Assembly (NCBI RefSeq): GCF_020618475.1
Contig: NZ_CP085335.1
Coordinates: 124,001 to 188,000 of the forward strand
From: Haladaptatus halobius
GTDB lineage: Archaea > Halobacteriota > Halobacteria > Halobacteriales > Haladaptataceae
Direction: 5' to 3'
DNA length: 64,000 bases
A model generated the notes under the pieces. The model was not told where the DNA came from and did no database searches. It was given only the letters and a program-made list of their open reading frames with translations. Each line of letters opens with the position of its first letter. Position 1 is the first letter of the stretch. Shown piece by piece: positions 1 to 8,511 of the stretch. The translations under genes were made by a program, and so were the position numbers.

Positions 1-481
1 CCCAGCCGTGTGCTTTAACGATCTCTTGGACGATTGCGAGTCCGAATCCGGTTCCGTCGCTCGCCGTGTAGTTGTAATCGAACACCTCTTCTCGGTTCTC
101 GGGCGGAATTCCCGATCCCGTATCCTTCACGTAGAATCCGCCGACGGGTTCGTCCGCCGAGTCTCCGACCACTTCGCTTCCGGAGGCGTCGTCGAGGCGT
201 CCGATGCGGACATCGACGTCGACGCCGCCGTCGCACAGTTCGCTCAGCACTTCGTCCGGCGTGTTGTCGTCGGCGATGTAGAGACAGCGTTCGCCGCGCT
301 CCTGCCTCTCGGACGAACGGAACTAGGTGGAGAACTGCCCGTCTCGGCTATCGTAGATGAACGCGAGATGGTCGTTTTCTTCGTCGTCGTGGCCGTGATC
401 GGCGATCTTCGGCTCCGAGGGTATCGTACTCCGATCGGCCTCGATGTCAAACGCCTCGTGACCCTCGATTCGTTCACTCAT
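1..481 (-). pseudogene. MEDS-domain/histidine-kinase relic, in-frame stop, runs off left edge
   Basis: Read on the minus strand from the ATG at 481, the first 52 codons give a MEDS (DcmR-type sensory) start, with HLAFIYDSRDGQF. A TAG follows at 323-325. The same frame then continues without interruption to the window edge: [13 protein letters not shown] (still MEDS), then directly into a histidine-kinase ATPase domain with the G1 box [15 protein letters not shown] and the G2 box [18 protein letters not shown]. Intact family members have roughly 150 or more residues (rest of MEDS, sometimes PAS, and the HisKA dimerisation helix with the phosphorylated His) between these parts. Here GVDVDV runs straight into RIGRLDD, so the HisKA region is absent. 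I infer an internal deletion plus a nonsense mutation in a former sensor kinase. The 3' end lies outside the window. Confidence 0.75.
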
Positions 482-506
482 GGAAAATCCACTTCTTTAG
501 CTGAAT

Positions 507-565
507 ACAGGCGGTAATCCCCCTTCCTCACGGAGCGAGCAACGCGAGCGAGTAGGGAGGGGAGA
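507..565 (+). repeat. Second copy of a tnpB 3'-end-like hairpin
   Basis: This stretch has the same plan as the 3' end of the nearby tnpB (about 1987-2032): CAGG, a C-run, TCCTCAC, a GCG-rich inverted stretch, then GTAGGG and GGGG. In one plus frame it reads like a haloarchaeal TnpB tail (SSRSEQRERVGRG). It lies left of the element, so it may be a remnant of another TnpB copy or part of the left boundary. This is pattern similarity judged by eye. Confidence 0.35.
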
Positions 566-662
566 CAGCGCCGTCATCGTCTTTCAGACACTGTTCTGTT
601 GCAGGCCCACAGGCCTACATTCCACAAAGTCTATGCGCATAAAAACGTATAGTGCGCATGTA

Positions 663-782
663 ATGAGACGGAAGAATATCACCATCCGCGAAGACCAAGC
701 CGTGTGGGTAGAAGAAAACCACCTCAACCTCTCGTCGTTCCTTCGTGAGAAATTGGACGAACTGATTGAGGAGCGCGAATAG
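663..782 (+). CDS. 39-residue ribbon-helix-helix protein upstream of tnpB
   Basis: A short basic/acidic ORF starting MRRKNITIREDQAVWVEE and ending in a charged helix (SSFLREKLDELIEERE). A beta strand followed by two helices is the ribbon-helix-helix (Arc/CopG) plan. Such mini-proteins precede tnpB in many haloarchaeal IS1341-type elements and probably bind DNA as dimers, perhaps autoregulating the element. It stops 3 nt before the tnpB start, so the two are likely co-transcribed. The reading frame is intact, unlike tnpB. Function in transposition is inferred from context only. Confidence 0.6.
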   Translation: MRRKNITIREDQAVWVEENHLNLSSFLREKLDELIEERE

Positions 783-785
783 CGG

Positions 786-2022
786 ATGTACTACGCCTAC
801 AAATATCGTCTCAAACCGTCCGACGCCCACCGTAAGGAGTTGGATCGTCACCGCGATATTTGCAGGCAAAACTGTACAACCACTGCCTCTACCGGCTTGA
901 TAGTACAGAGAGAGCCACGGAAAGCTCCAGTCTATGTCGTCGCTTCGGTCGGAACTCCCCGACCTCAAGAAGTGGTGGGACGAGCTTTCTGATGTGTACT
1001 CTCGGACGCTCCAAGTCGTCGTCGAGCGGCTATTCGACAACCTCAAGGGTCTCTCCAAACTCAAGGAGAACGGCTATGGCGTTGGTCACCTCAAGTGGAA
1101 GCCACCACGGGAGTTCCGCAGTTTCACCTACAGTCAGTCTGGCTTCAAGCTCGACAAGAAGGGCGGTCAGACGGTACTGTCACTCTCGAAACTCGCGGAT
1201 ATCCCGATACGGCTTCACCGCGCAATTCCTGACAACGCGAACCTTAGGCAGGTCACGCTCAAGAAAGAGCCAACCGGCAAGTGGTTCGCCACCTTCGGCG
1301 TCGAAGTAGACCGCGAACCACCCGAGAAACCCGATGAACTCACCGACGTAGTGGGCATCGACGTGGGGATACTCAAGTACGCCCACGACACTGATGGAAT
1401 CGTCGTCGATTCCCTCGACCTCTCGGACGAACGCGAGCGGTTGGAACGCGAGCAACGGAAACTCTCGCGGAAGGAATACGGGTCGAACAACTACGAGAAG
1501 CAATGTCGCCGCGTTGCGGAGTGTCACGCCAACCTCCGCCGCAAGCGCCGCGACTTCTTGCACAAGCTCTCGAACTACTACGCTCGGGAGTATGACCTCG
1601 TGGCTGTTGAAGACTTGAACGTCGCTGGAATGATGCAGTTCGATTCAAATTCACGCAACCGAGCTTCCTCCGCATGGCGGACGTTTCTGCGGATGCTCGA
1701 ATACAAGTGTGAACGCGAAGGCACGCACTACGTTCCAGTGAATCCACGGGGGACAACCGAAGAATGCGCGGCATGTGGTGTCTCGTCTGATAAGCCACTA
1801 TGGGTTCGTGAACACTCCTGCCCGTCGTGTGGGTTCACGGCGGATAGGGACTGGAACGCGGCCTACAATATCCTCGTTCGCGGTCTGAAGAAAGTAGATA
1901 TTGGAGTGGGATGCTCCGAATCAACGCCTGTGGAGACTGCGCTCCCTACGGGAACCACTTCGGTTCCTGCAAAGTGCGTCGTGGAAGCAGGAAGCCCCGT
2001 CCTCACCGCGCGTAGCGCGTAG
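786..2022 (+). pseudogene. tnpB: TnpB RNA-guided nuclease, N-terminus broken by two frameshifts
   Basis: TnpB proteins are RuvC-type nucleases guided by a transposon-encoded RNA. The usual N-terminus MYYAYKYRLKPSDAHRKEL starts at 786, but the expected continuation (LYNHCLYRL) lies in a second frame from about 866, and the next segment (SLRSELPDLKKWWDELSD) in a third frame from about 937. From there the frame is open to 2022. If translation began at the internal ATG at 934 it would give 362 residues keeping the RuvC residues D143 (GIDVG), E226 (AVEDLNV) and D306 (DRDWNAA) and the zinc ribbon C278/C281/C296/C299. It would lack about the first 70 residues of the wedge region. I call it a pseudogene because of the two shifts, though a shortened product cannot be excluded. 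Confidence 0.8.
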
Positions 2023-2036
2023 GGCGGGGTAGTTCA
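1890..2036 (+). ncRNA. Candidate omega-RNA (reRNA) scaffold at the tnpB 3' end
   Basis: TnpB guide RNAs usually overlap the 3' end of tnpB and end at the transposon right end. The last part of this tnpB shows the expected GC-rich fold: CGCGCGTAGCGCG near 2007-2019 nested between CCCCGTCCT (about 1995) and AGGGCGGGG (about 2020-2028). Boundaries and transcription are inferred; there is no sequence proof of an RNA. Confidence 0.3.
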
Positions 2037-2305
2037 CTAACGGCTCGTCACTACAAAGTAGTGCTCATCCCGCTAAAAAAGCTTGTCAACACGCCGATTA
2101 TAAATCGCGCGAACCGTGATTACGTCTGCCGAGAGGCTACACTTCGCTGCGCATGCTGAACGTCCCCCGTGCGACGAGACTTCGAGAACGGAAACCCCCA
2201 ACCTGCTTGCGATTTAGGCGTCGTTTAATGGTTTCGTGGTCGACGCTCGGTCGTACCCGCTCTTCCGAGACGACCGACGGCACGGCTCGCGTTCGATAAC
2301 CGGTG

Positions 2306-2674
2306 TTACTCGACGTACGCAACGCAGTCCAGTAACTCCTCGACCACGGGGTTGCTTCGATATCGGACGGTTCCGCTCCCTGAATCGTACGTGAGGAACT
2401 GCGCCGCTTCCAACTTCGGCAGTGTCGTGTGATAGAGTCTGATGACGACCCGTTCCGTGTTTCCGGACTCGGGGTCGTGAGCGACGATGTACTTCACGAG
2501 ATCGTCGAACGAGCCGATGCCGTCGTCGGTTTCGCGCAGATAGCGGAGGACGTATCGTCGTTGGTGGTCGGCTAACATCTCGAAAACGGTATCGAGCCGA
2601 TTTTCGACCGCTTCATCATCGTACTTTTCGCCCTTTATACCGAAGCCCGACCCGAGGAGAACATCGTCTGACAT
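2306..2674 (-). CDS. DUF7344 winged-helix regulator
   Basis: A 122-residue haloarchaeal protein of the DUF7344 family, a winged-helix fold related to ArsR. Visible hallmarks are the first helix VFEMLADHQRRYVLRYL (about 29-46), the segment RVVIRLYHTTLPKLEAAQFLTYD (about 77-99), which resembles a recognition helix and wing, and the C-terminal NPVVEELLDCV. There is no membrane segment, in contrast to the DUF7344 protein at 48.9 kb. It is monocistronic beside the TnpB element. Target genes are unknown. Family assignment is firm, function inferred. Confidence 0.8.
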   Translation of the reverse strand: MSDDVLLGSGFGIKGEKYDDEAVENRLDTVFEMLADHQRRYVLRYLRETDDGIGSFDDLVKYIVAHDPESGNTERVVIRLYHTTLPKLEAAQFLTYDSGSGTVRYRSNPVVEELLDCVAYVE

Positions 2675-2808
2675 ACTTATGGTTACTTACACAAATAGCA
2701 ATAATAAAAAGTTTGCGGCCATCTTTCGTCCTTCGTAGATGTTCGCCTACGCCGCAGGTAACTCCTACCACGACGACAGGTAGCAAATAACTAACATATT
2801 GTACGCCT

Positions 2809-2979
2809 ATGCAATTGTTCATGCGCCTCCACTGCCAGTCCGACTACCCCGTTCGAAACCCCGACGACTGCCCGACCGTTCGCCAAGTTCGGGACGGCGA
2901 GTGGTTAGCCAGAGACGCGGACGGTCGCTCCGCCCGCGGTTCCACGCCCGCCGCCGCGATAGCGACGCTCCGAAAGTAG
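2809..2979 (+). CDS. 56-residue HicB-like small protein
   Basis: The ORF starts MQLFMRLHCQSDYP and contains VRDGEWLARDADGRSARGSTPAAAIATLRK. The segment DGEWLARDADG followed by a G-S-T-P-A-A-A-I helix resembles the HicB antitoxin fold, where a beta hairpin with a W/ARD motif precedes a helix beginning with a conserved T or S. No HicA-like toxin (short dsRBD-type basic protein with catalytic His) is visible next to it, so it could be an orphan antitoxin or an unrelated small protein. The composition is coding-like in this frame and not in the other two. I am moderately sure it is a real gene and weakly sure of the family. Confidence 0.45.
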   Translation: MQLFMRLHCQSDYPVRNPDDCPTVRQVRDGEWLARDADGRSARGSTPAAAIATLRK

Positions 2980-3121
2980 ATACGATACCGAAACCCGAAC
3001 CGCTCGGCGCTCCGATATTCGCGGCGAGAATGATCGACGGGACGCGAGGTCGAACCGACTTTCTCACCCGTCCTTGATGGCTTAGGTAGTTCATAATAAT
3101 CCTTTCTCATCCGTTCCTTAC

Positions 3122-3481
3122 GAGTCCATATCTGAGATAAGCGCCGAGCGAGAGCGTTCGCGTGCCGAAGTCGCCGACAACCTCCGGAAGTTCGCCGACA
3201 AACTCGACGGTGGGGGCGGCAGCGACCGGGGTGACGGTCGCCCGGAACCGGATTTCGGAACCGATGGGGACGCCGACTCCGACCGCAACGCGGGCGAGAA
3301 GGTGACGTTCATGGTCGGCAACGACAGCGCGACAGTCAACCCGCCCGAAACCGTCTCGTTCGTCGTCGAGGTGAACTCCGACTCGTCACTGGTCAGTCCC
3401 GAAGAGACGCAGCGCGTTGGGTTCGAACTCGTCTGGGACGCCGACAAGATACCCGAGGACGACGAACTGAGCATCGAGTGA
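3122..3481 (+). pseudogene. amphi-Trp domain protein without a start codon
   Basis: An open frame of 119 codons encodes an amphi-Trp-like protein: a helical N-terminus with SAERERSRAEVADNLRKFADKL, a Gly/Asp-rich linker, then beta segments (EKVTFMVGNDSATVNPPETV; GFELVWDADKIPEDD). Family members normally begin a few residues before this helix with Met. Here the frame is closed by TAG at 3083-3085, and the codons between that stop and 3122 include no ATG, GTG or TTG. The first in-frame ATG (about 3311) would remove most of the protein. I infer loss of the 5' end by deletion or rearrangement. The neighbour downstream is a MATE exporter with its own promoter region. Confidence 0.6.
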
Positions 3482-3553
3482 AATCCGGCATATTTTACCA
3501 CCTCGTCCACGAGTCGAAATATTGAAACCGACCTGTTTCGTTTCGAAGGTACA

Positions 3554-4978
3554 ATGACCAGCACGCAGCCCAGCAGCTCTATCACCGACGGCGGGCTGGT
3601 GCGACCGATGTTCAAACTGGCGTGGCCGATCGTCGTCATCCAGCTCCTGCAGGTGATGTACAACGTCGCGGACACCTTCTGGCTGGGGCGGCTGTCGTCC
3701 GACGCGGTCGGCGCGATGAGTATCGCCTTCCCACTCATCTTCTTTCTCATCTCCGTCGCGGGCGGGTTCACCGCCGCCGGAAGCATCCTCGTCGCCCAGT
3801 ACACCGGGGCCGAGAGCGAGGGCTCCGCCGGAACGGTCGCGGGACAGATACTCACGTTCGTCTCCATCCTCGCGGTCGTCCTCGGGGTCGCCGGATACTT
3901 CCTCACCGAACCGATGCTCACGCTCATGCCGACGCAGGACGCGACGACCCTTCAGGTCGTCCCTCTCGCCCGCCAGTACATGGAGGTGTACTTCCTCGGT
4001 CTTCCCTTCCTATTCGGGTTCTTCGTCTTCAACTCGCTGATGCGCGGCTACGGCGACACCCGGTCGCCCATGCGTATCATGCTCGTCAGCGTCGCCCTCA
4101 ACGTCGTGCTCGACCCGCTCCTCATCTTCGGCGTCGGTCCGTTTCCGAAACTGGAAATCGTCGGCGCGGCGGTCGCCACCATCGCCGCGCGGGCCGTCGC
4201 CAGCGTCCTCGGTCTGTACGTCCTCTTCGGGGCGCGCGCCGGTCCGGATGTGAGCTTCGACGACCTCGTTCCCGACCTCGGCTACATCTGGGATATCGTG
4301 CGTCTCGGAACGCCCAGCGCGCTCGAACAGTCCACCAGTTCGCTCGCCATGATAACGATGACCGTGATGGTCGTCCAGTTCGCACCCCCCGTGGTCAGCG
4401 CTTACGGACTCGGTAATCGCCTCGCGTCACTCGTTTTTCTCCCGGCGATGGGGTTAGGACGAGCGACGAACACGATGGTCGGGCAGAACCTCGGCGCGAA
4501 GAAGCCGGAACGCGCGGAACAGGCGGTTTGGATGGCCGCGAAGGTCGGTTCCGCGGTGATGCTCGCCGTCGCTCTCGTCGCGGCCCTGTTCCCCGACCCT
4601 ATCGTCGGCGTGTTCATGGCAACGGGGACGCCGGACGCGGCCCAGACCATCGATTACGGGAGCAACTACCTCCGGATTCGTTCTGCCGAGTTCGCGTTCA
4701 TGGCGCTGTTGCAGGTGTTGCTCGGCGCGTACCGCGGCGCGGGTAACACGAAGACGGCGATGGTGTTCTCGATGGTGACGCTGTGGTTGGGTCGGGTGCC
4801 GACGGTGTACTTCCTCGCGTTCGTCCGCGACCTCGGCCCAAAGGGTATCTGGATCGGCATGGCGTTCGGGAACATCGTCGGGGCCGTCGCCGCCGCGCTC
4901 TGGTTCACGCGGGGGACGTGGAAACGGACGGTCATCGACGATTCCGAGGTCGTTGTCGCGGACGGCGAAGGCGACTGA
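3554..4978 (+). CDS. MATE family efflux transporter
   Basis: A 474-residue polytopic membrane protein with about 12 hydrophobic segments in two similar halves, the layout of MATE (multidrug and toxic compound extrusion) antiporters. It begins with a short polar tail and then GGLVRPMFKLAWPIVVIQL, a typical first helix; other landmarks are NVADTFWLGRLS, GYGDTRSPM, and in the second half GLGRATNTMVGQNLGAKKPERA and GAYRGAGNTKTAM. The paired motifs GDTRSPM and GNTKTAM mark the internal repeat. It exports organic cations or metabolites in exchange for sodium or protons; the substrate cannot be told. An A/T-rich element (AAATATT, about 3517) lies upstream. It looks monocistronic. Confidence 0.92.
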   Translation: MTSTQPSSSITDGGLVRPMFKLAWPIVVIQLLQVMYNVADTFWLGRLSSDAVGAMSIAFPLIFFLISVAGGFTAAGSILVAQYTGAESEGSAGTVAGQILTFVSILAVVLGVAGYFLTEPMLTLMPTQDATTLQVVPLARQYMEVYFLGLPFLFGFFVFNSLMRGYGDTRSPMRIMLVSVALNVVLDPLLIFGVGPFPKLEIVGAAVATIAARAVASVLGLYVLFGARAGPDVSFDDLVPDLGYIWDIVRLGTPSALEQSTSSLAMITMTVMVVQFAPPVVSAYGLGNRLASLVFLPAMGLGRATNTMVGQNLGAKKPERAEQAVWMAAKVGSAVMLAVALVAALFPDPIVGVFMATGTPDAAQTIDYGSNYLRIRSAEFAFMALLQVLLGAYRGAGNTKTAMVFSMVTLWLGRVPTVYFLAFVRDLGPKGIWIGMAFGNIVGAVAAALWFTRGTWKRTVIDDSEVVVADGEGD

Positions 4979-5134
4979 TTTTTGGCTGTCGAGATTAAGC
5001 GTGCCATAATAAAATGCCTAGACCGAGTAGTGGTGTCCAATGAGTCCGGCGAGCGTCGCGCAACAGGGTGGATTACCCTGTCCGACGAACGAAACGATAT
5101 ATGTGGGCCGAAACTGTATCCGAGGTGAGAAACG

Positions 5135-6769
5135 ATGACTGGCAACGTCGATGTTCTTCTCATCGGTATCGACGCGGGGTGTCTCCCCGTCTTCGAGCGT
5201 CTCTACGAGGACGATATTATCCCGAATATCCGGTCGATCTGTGAAGGCGGCGTGGCCGCTCCGTTGGAGTCCCAGATGCCCCCGTGGACGCCGAGCGCGT
5301 GGCCGTCGCTGTACACCGGGGTCAATCCCGGCCAGCACGGCGTCTGCGGATTCGTCACGTACGACGGCTACGACTTCCGCGTGGTCAGCGGAAACGACGT
5401 CGAGGAGCACGCTATCTGGTCGCTGCTCGACGAACACGACCGGTCGAGCGTCGTCGTCAACGTGCCGGTGACGCATCCGCCGGACGAGTTCGACGGCGCG
5501 CTCATCCCCGGTTTCATCGGTCCCGAGGATCCGAAGTGCCACCCCGAGGGGACGCTGGAGGAGGTGCGCGAGGCCATCGGCGAGTACCGCGTCTATCCGA
5601 ACTACTCGCGCGAACACTCCGATTTCACCGACGAGCAGAAGATGGACGAGTACACGACGCTCGTTCGGATGCGCGGCGAGGCGTTCTGCTACCTCGCGGA
5701 CAAACACGAACCCGACTTCGGGTTCGTCCAGTTCCAGAAGCCGGACACCGTCTTCCACGAGTTCGACGGTAACTGGGAGAAGGTGAAGACCGTCTACGAG
5801 GAGACTGACAGGCAGGTCGGCAAACTGTTGGAGGAGTGCGACCCGAACACGGTCTTCATCGCCAGCGACCATGGGATGGGTCCCTACGAGAAGTACGAGT
5901 TCCGCGTCAACGAGTTCCTGCGCGACGAAGGCTACGTGAAGGCGATAAAAGGCGGTAAAGGGATGCCGTCGTGGAACCCGATCCAGGAGGAACTGCGCGA
6001 AGGAAAAGACACCCAGACGTGGGAACCGAACGCAGTCGAGCGAATCGCGGCGAAAGCGGCCAAGTTCGGACTGACCGCACACCGGATTCGAACCGGACTG
6101 GAGAAGGTCGGACTCGCGGATATCGCCAAGCAGTACGCGCCGAAGAACGTGGCCCGAACCGCCAACGAGCAGGTCGATTTCCCGAACTCGATCGCCTACA
6201 TGCGCGCCAGAACCGAGTTGGGCGTGCGCATCAACTTGCAGGGGCGCGAACCGAACGGTATCGTCCCCCTGGAGGAGTACGACGAGGTGCGGGACGAACT
6301 GATAGCGAAACTCGGCGCGGTCGAGACCCCTGACGGCGAGCCGATTTTCGGCGAGGTCGCGCCCCGCGAGGAGTATTTCCACGGGAAAAACGCGGACAAC
6401 GCCCCAGACATCGTGACGATACCGAACGAGATGGGTCAATTCCTCTCAGCGCAACTGCTCGGCGACTACTTCGCGCCGCCGACCGAGCCGTGGAACCACA
6501 AGCTGGACGGCATCATCGCCGCGAAAGGAACGGGAATCGACCCCGACGCGATGCCCGCGAAGGCGCACATCTTCGATGTGGCTCCGACCATCATGTCCGC
6601 GCTGGGCGTCCCGTACAGCAACCGGATGGACGGGACGGTGGTTCCCATCGTCGCGGACGCCGGAGCGCAGTCGTACTCCGAGTACGCCAACGGCGACGGG
6701 TCGGCGATGGACGAGAAGGGAGAGGAGAACTTGGAAGAACGGTTGGCCGACCTCGGCTACATGCAGTAA
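5135..6769 (+). CDS. Alkaline-phosphatase-superfamily phosphodiesterase/nucleotide pyrophosphatase
   Basis: 544 residues of the type I phosphodiesterase/nucleotide pyrophosphatase branch of the alkaline phosphatase superfamily. The N-terminal strand LLIGIDAGC carries the first metal-binding Asp; PPWTPSAWPSLYTGVNPG contains the Ser/Thr nucleophile; HDRSSVVVNVP and ASDHGMGPY (about 250) give the metal-binding Asp-His; a later His is in NHKLDGIIAAKG. There is no signal peptide or membrane segment, so it is probably cytoplasmic. Haloarchaeal members often sit near sugar or glycan genes, but none is adjacent here. The substrate is unknown. An A/T-rich GATATATG element at 5097-5104 and a CAGGGT/ACCCTG inverted repeat (5064-5080) lie upstream. 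Confidence 0.88.
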   Translation: MTGNVDVLLIGIDAGCLPVFERLYEDDIIPNIRSICEGGVAAPLESQMPPWTPSAWPSLYTGVNPGQHGVCGFVTYDGYDFRVVSGNDVEEHAIWSLLDEHDRSSVVVNVPVTHPPDEFDGALIPGFIGPEDPKCHPEGTLEEVREAIGEYRVYPNYSREHSDFTDEQKMDEYTTLVRMRGEAFCYLADKHEPDFGFVQFQKPDTVFHEFDGNWEKVKTVYEETDRQVGKLLEECDPNTVFIASDHGMGPYEKYEFRVNEFLRDEGYVKAIKGGKGMPSWNPIQEELREGKDTQTWEPNAVERIAAKAAKFGLTAHRIRTGLEKVGLADIAKQYAPKNVARTANEQVDFPNSIAYMRARTELGVRINLQGREPNGIVPLEEYDEVRDELIAKLGAVETPDGEPIFGEVAPREEYFHGKNADNAPDIVTIPNEMGQFLSAQLLGDYFAPPTEPWNHKLDGIIAAKGTGIDPDAMPAKAHIFDVAPTIMSALGVPYSNRMDGTVVPIVADAGAQSYSEYANGDGSAMDEKGEENLEERLADLGYMQ

Positions 6770-6875
6770 CTACCCTCTGGACGCTCCTCTTCTCACGCAC
6801 CTCTTCAGACGACTTTTCAGCGCGGCCACCCCTCTTTTCCGCCCCGGCGTCGAACACCGCACGACGAGGGGTTTG

Positions 6876-8381
6876 ATGGAAACGAACGAACTACCGGGGG
6901 AGGACGCATCGCTCTGGTTAGAGACGACGCCGCCGACCGATTTCGACCCGCTGGACGGCGACCGCCATGCGGACGTGGCGGTCGTCGGGGGCGGCATCGC
7001 GGGGCTGTCCGCCGCGGCAGCGCTGAAGGACGCCGGACGGACGGTCGCCGTGCTCGAAGCCGACAGGGTGGTCTCGGGCGTCACGGCGCGAACGACGGCC
7101 AAACTGACGAGCCAACACGGTCTCATCTACCACGAACTGCTGTCGCGGTTCGGTCACGAGCGCGCCCGCCAGTACGCGGACGCGAACGAGGCGGCCGTCG
7201 AAATCGTTGCCGACCGCGCCGAGGACGTCGACTGCGATTTCCGCCGCCGACCGGCGTACACCTACGTCAACGACCCGAACGACCGCAGTAAGGTGCGCCG
7301 CGAAGTCGAGGCCGCCCGACGCGTCGGCCTCCCGGCCTCGTTCGTCGAGGATACGCCGCTTTCGGTGGACGCGAACTGCGCGGTTCGGTTCGACGACCAA
7401 GCGCAGTTCCACCCCCGAAAGTATCTGCTCGCGCTCGCCGACGAGATTCCGGGCGACGGGAGCCACGTCTACGAGGAGACGAAAGCCACCGACCTCCGTG
7501 CAGGTCAACCCTGCCGCGTCGAGACCGAACGCGGGACGGTGACCGCCGACCACGTCGTCGTCGCCACGCACTTCCCGCTGGTCGACCCCGCCGGGTACTT
7601 CGCCCGGCAGTACCCGAAACGATCGTACGTGCTGGCGATTCGCACCCGCGACCCGCCGCCGGAGGGGATGTACTACCGGTCGGGCGACCCCTACTTCTCG
7701 GTCCGTCCGCACGAGACGGCCGACGAGTCGTTCGTCCTTGTCGGCGGCCAGAACCACAAGACCGGACAGGGGGGGTCGACGAGCGAGCGGTATCGGGAGG
7801 TCGAGCGGGAGGCCCGCGACCGGTTCGAAGTGGAGGAGGTCGCCTACCGCTGGTCGACGCAGGACTACACCTCGACCGACCGCGTCCCGTTCGTCGGCCC
7901 CATCGCTCCGTGGCGGCGGAACGTCTTCGTCGCCACGGGATTCGGCGGCTGGGGGATGACGACCGGCGTCGCGGCGGGCCAGATTCTCGCCGAGGAGATA
8001 GCGGGCGACGGAAGCGAGTGGGCCGACGTGTTCGACCCGGGGCGCTTGCCGCCGCTCGGAACCGCCGGAAAGTTCCTCTCGGAGAACGTGAACGTCGGCT
8101 CGCGATTCGTGGAAGACTGGGTACGAAAGCCGCACGGAACGCGCGAAGCGCTCGCACGCGGCGATGCGCGAGTCGTCCGTGAAGACGGGGACCCCGTCGC
8201 CGAGTACCGCGACGAGGACGGCGAACTGCACCGCCTGTCGGCGGTCTGCACCCACATGAAATGTCTCGTGGAGTGGAACGACGCGGAGCGAACGTGGGAC
8301 TGTCCGTGCCACGGGTCGCGGTTCGATTCCGAAGGGACGGTGCTCGACGGACCGGCGGTGCGGAATCTACCGAAGAAGTGA
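6876..8381 (+). CDS. FAD-dependent oxidoreductase with C-terminal Rieske domain
   Basis: 501 residues. The N-terminal part is a DAO/glycine-oxidase-like flavoprotein: dinucleotide-binding [17 protein letters not shown] (about 31-47), then [15 protein letters not shown], and a C-terminal FAD signature [18 protein letters not shown]. The last 90 residues form a Rieske [2Fe-2S] domain with CTHMKC and CPCHGSRFD supplying the two Cys and two His ligands. This FAD-plus-Rieske fusion is a known family; the flavin probably passes electrons through the cluster, but the substrate is unknown. I chose the ATG at 6876 because the protein family starts shortly before the FAD motif and the upstream frame overlaps the preceding gene. 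No signal peptide is seen. Confidence 0.88.
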   Translation: METNELPGEDASLWLETTPPTDFDPLDGDRHADVAVVGGGIAGLSAAAALKDAGRTVAVLEADRVVSGVTARTTAKLTSQHGLIYHELLSRFGHERARQYADANEAAVEIVADRAEDVDCDFRRRPAYTYVNDPNDRSKVRREVEAARRVGLPASFVEDTPLSVDANCAVRFDDQAQFHPRKYLLALADEIPGDGSHVYEETKATDLRAGQPCRVETERGTVTADHVVVATHFPLVDPAGYFARQYPKRSYVLAIRTRDPPPEGMYYRSGDPYFSVRPHETADESFVLVGGQNHKTGQGGSTSERYREVEREARDRFEVEEVAYRWSTQDYTSTDRVPFVGPIAPWRRNVFVATGFGGWGMTTGVAAGQILAEEIAGDGSEWADVFDPGRLPPLGTAGKFLSENVNVGSRFVEDWVRKPHGTREALARGDARVVREDGDPVAEYRDEDGELHRLSAVCTHMKCLVEWNDAERTWDCPCHGSRFDSEGTVLDGPAVRNLPKK

Positions 8382-8480
8382 CGGAAAAGAGCGAGTCGGT
8401 GGCCGCGGAATCCGCTCTCGGCGGCACGTCGATGTTGGAAGACGTGTTCATCCAACACCGTATCTGATCATCGGAGCAGT

Positions 8481-8488
8481 TTTATATA
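8481..8488 (+). promoter_or_regulatory. TATA box of trpB
   Basis: TTTATATA is centred about 27 nt before the trpB ATG, the spacing expected for a leaderless haloarchaeal transcript. It supports the chosen start at 8512. Confidence 0.6.
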
Positions 8489-8511
8489 CATCGAAATATC
8501 ATCTCTTCTCC

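Larger units (their letters stand above)
594..2063 (+). mobile_element. IS200/IS605-type (IS1341-like) TnpB-only element, degraded
   Basis: The unit has a small ribbon-helix-helix ORF followed 3 nt later by a TnpB gene, an arrangement common in haloarchaeal IS1341-type elements. There is no TnpA (Y1 transposase), so it could only move with help in trans. The left flank has an AGGCC/GGCCT palindrome near 604-617 and repeats of TATGCGCAT/GTGCGCAT just before the small ORF. The right flank has a perfect CACTAC-AAA-GTAGTG hairpin at 2049-2063. The exact ends are not established. The 242 bases from 2064 to 2305 that follow show no convincing gene. Confidence 0.55.
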
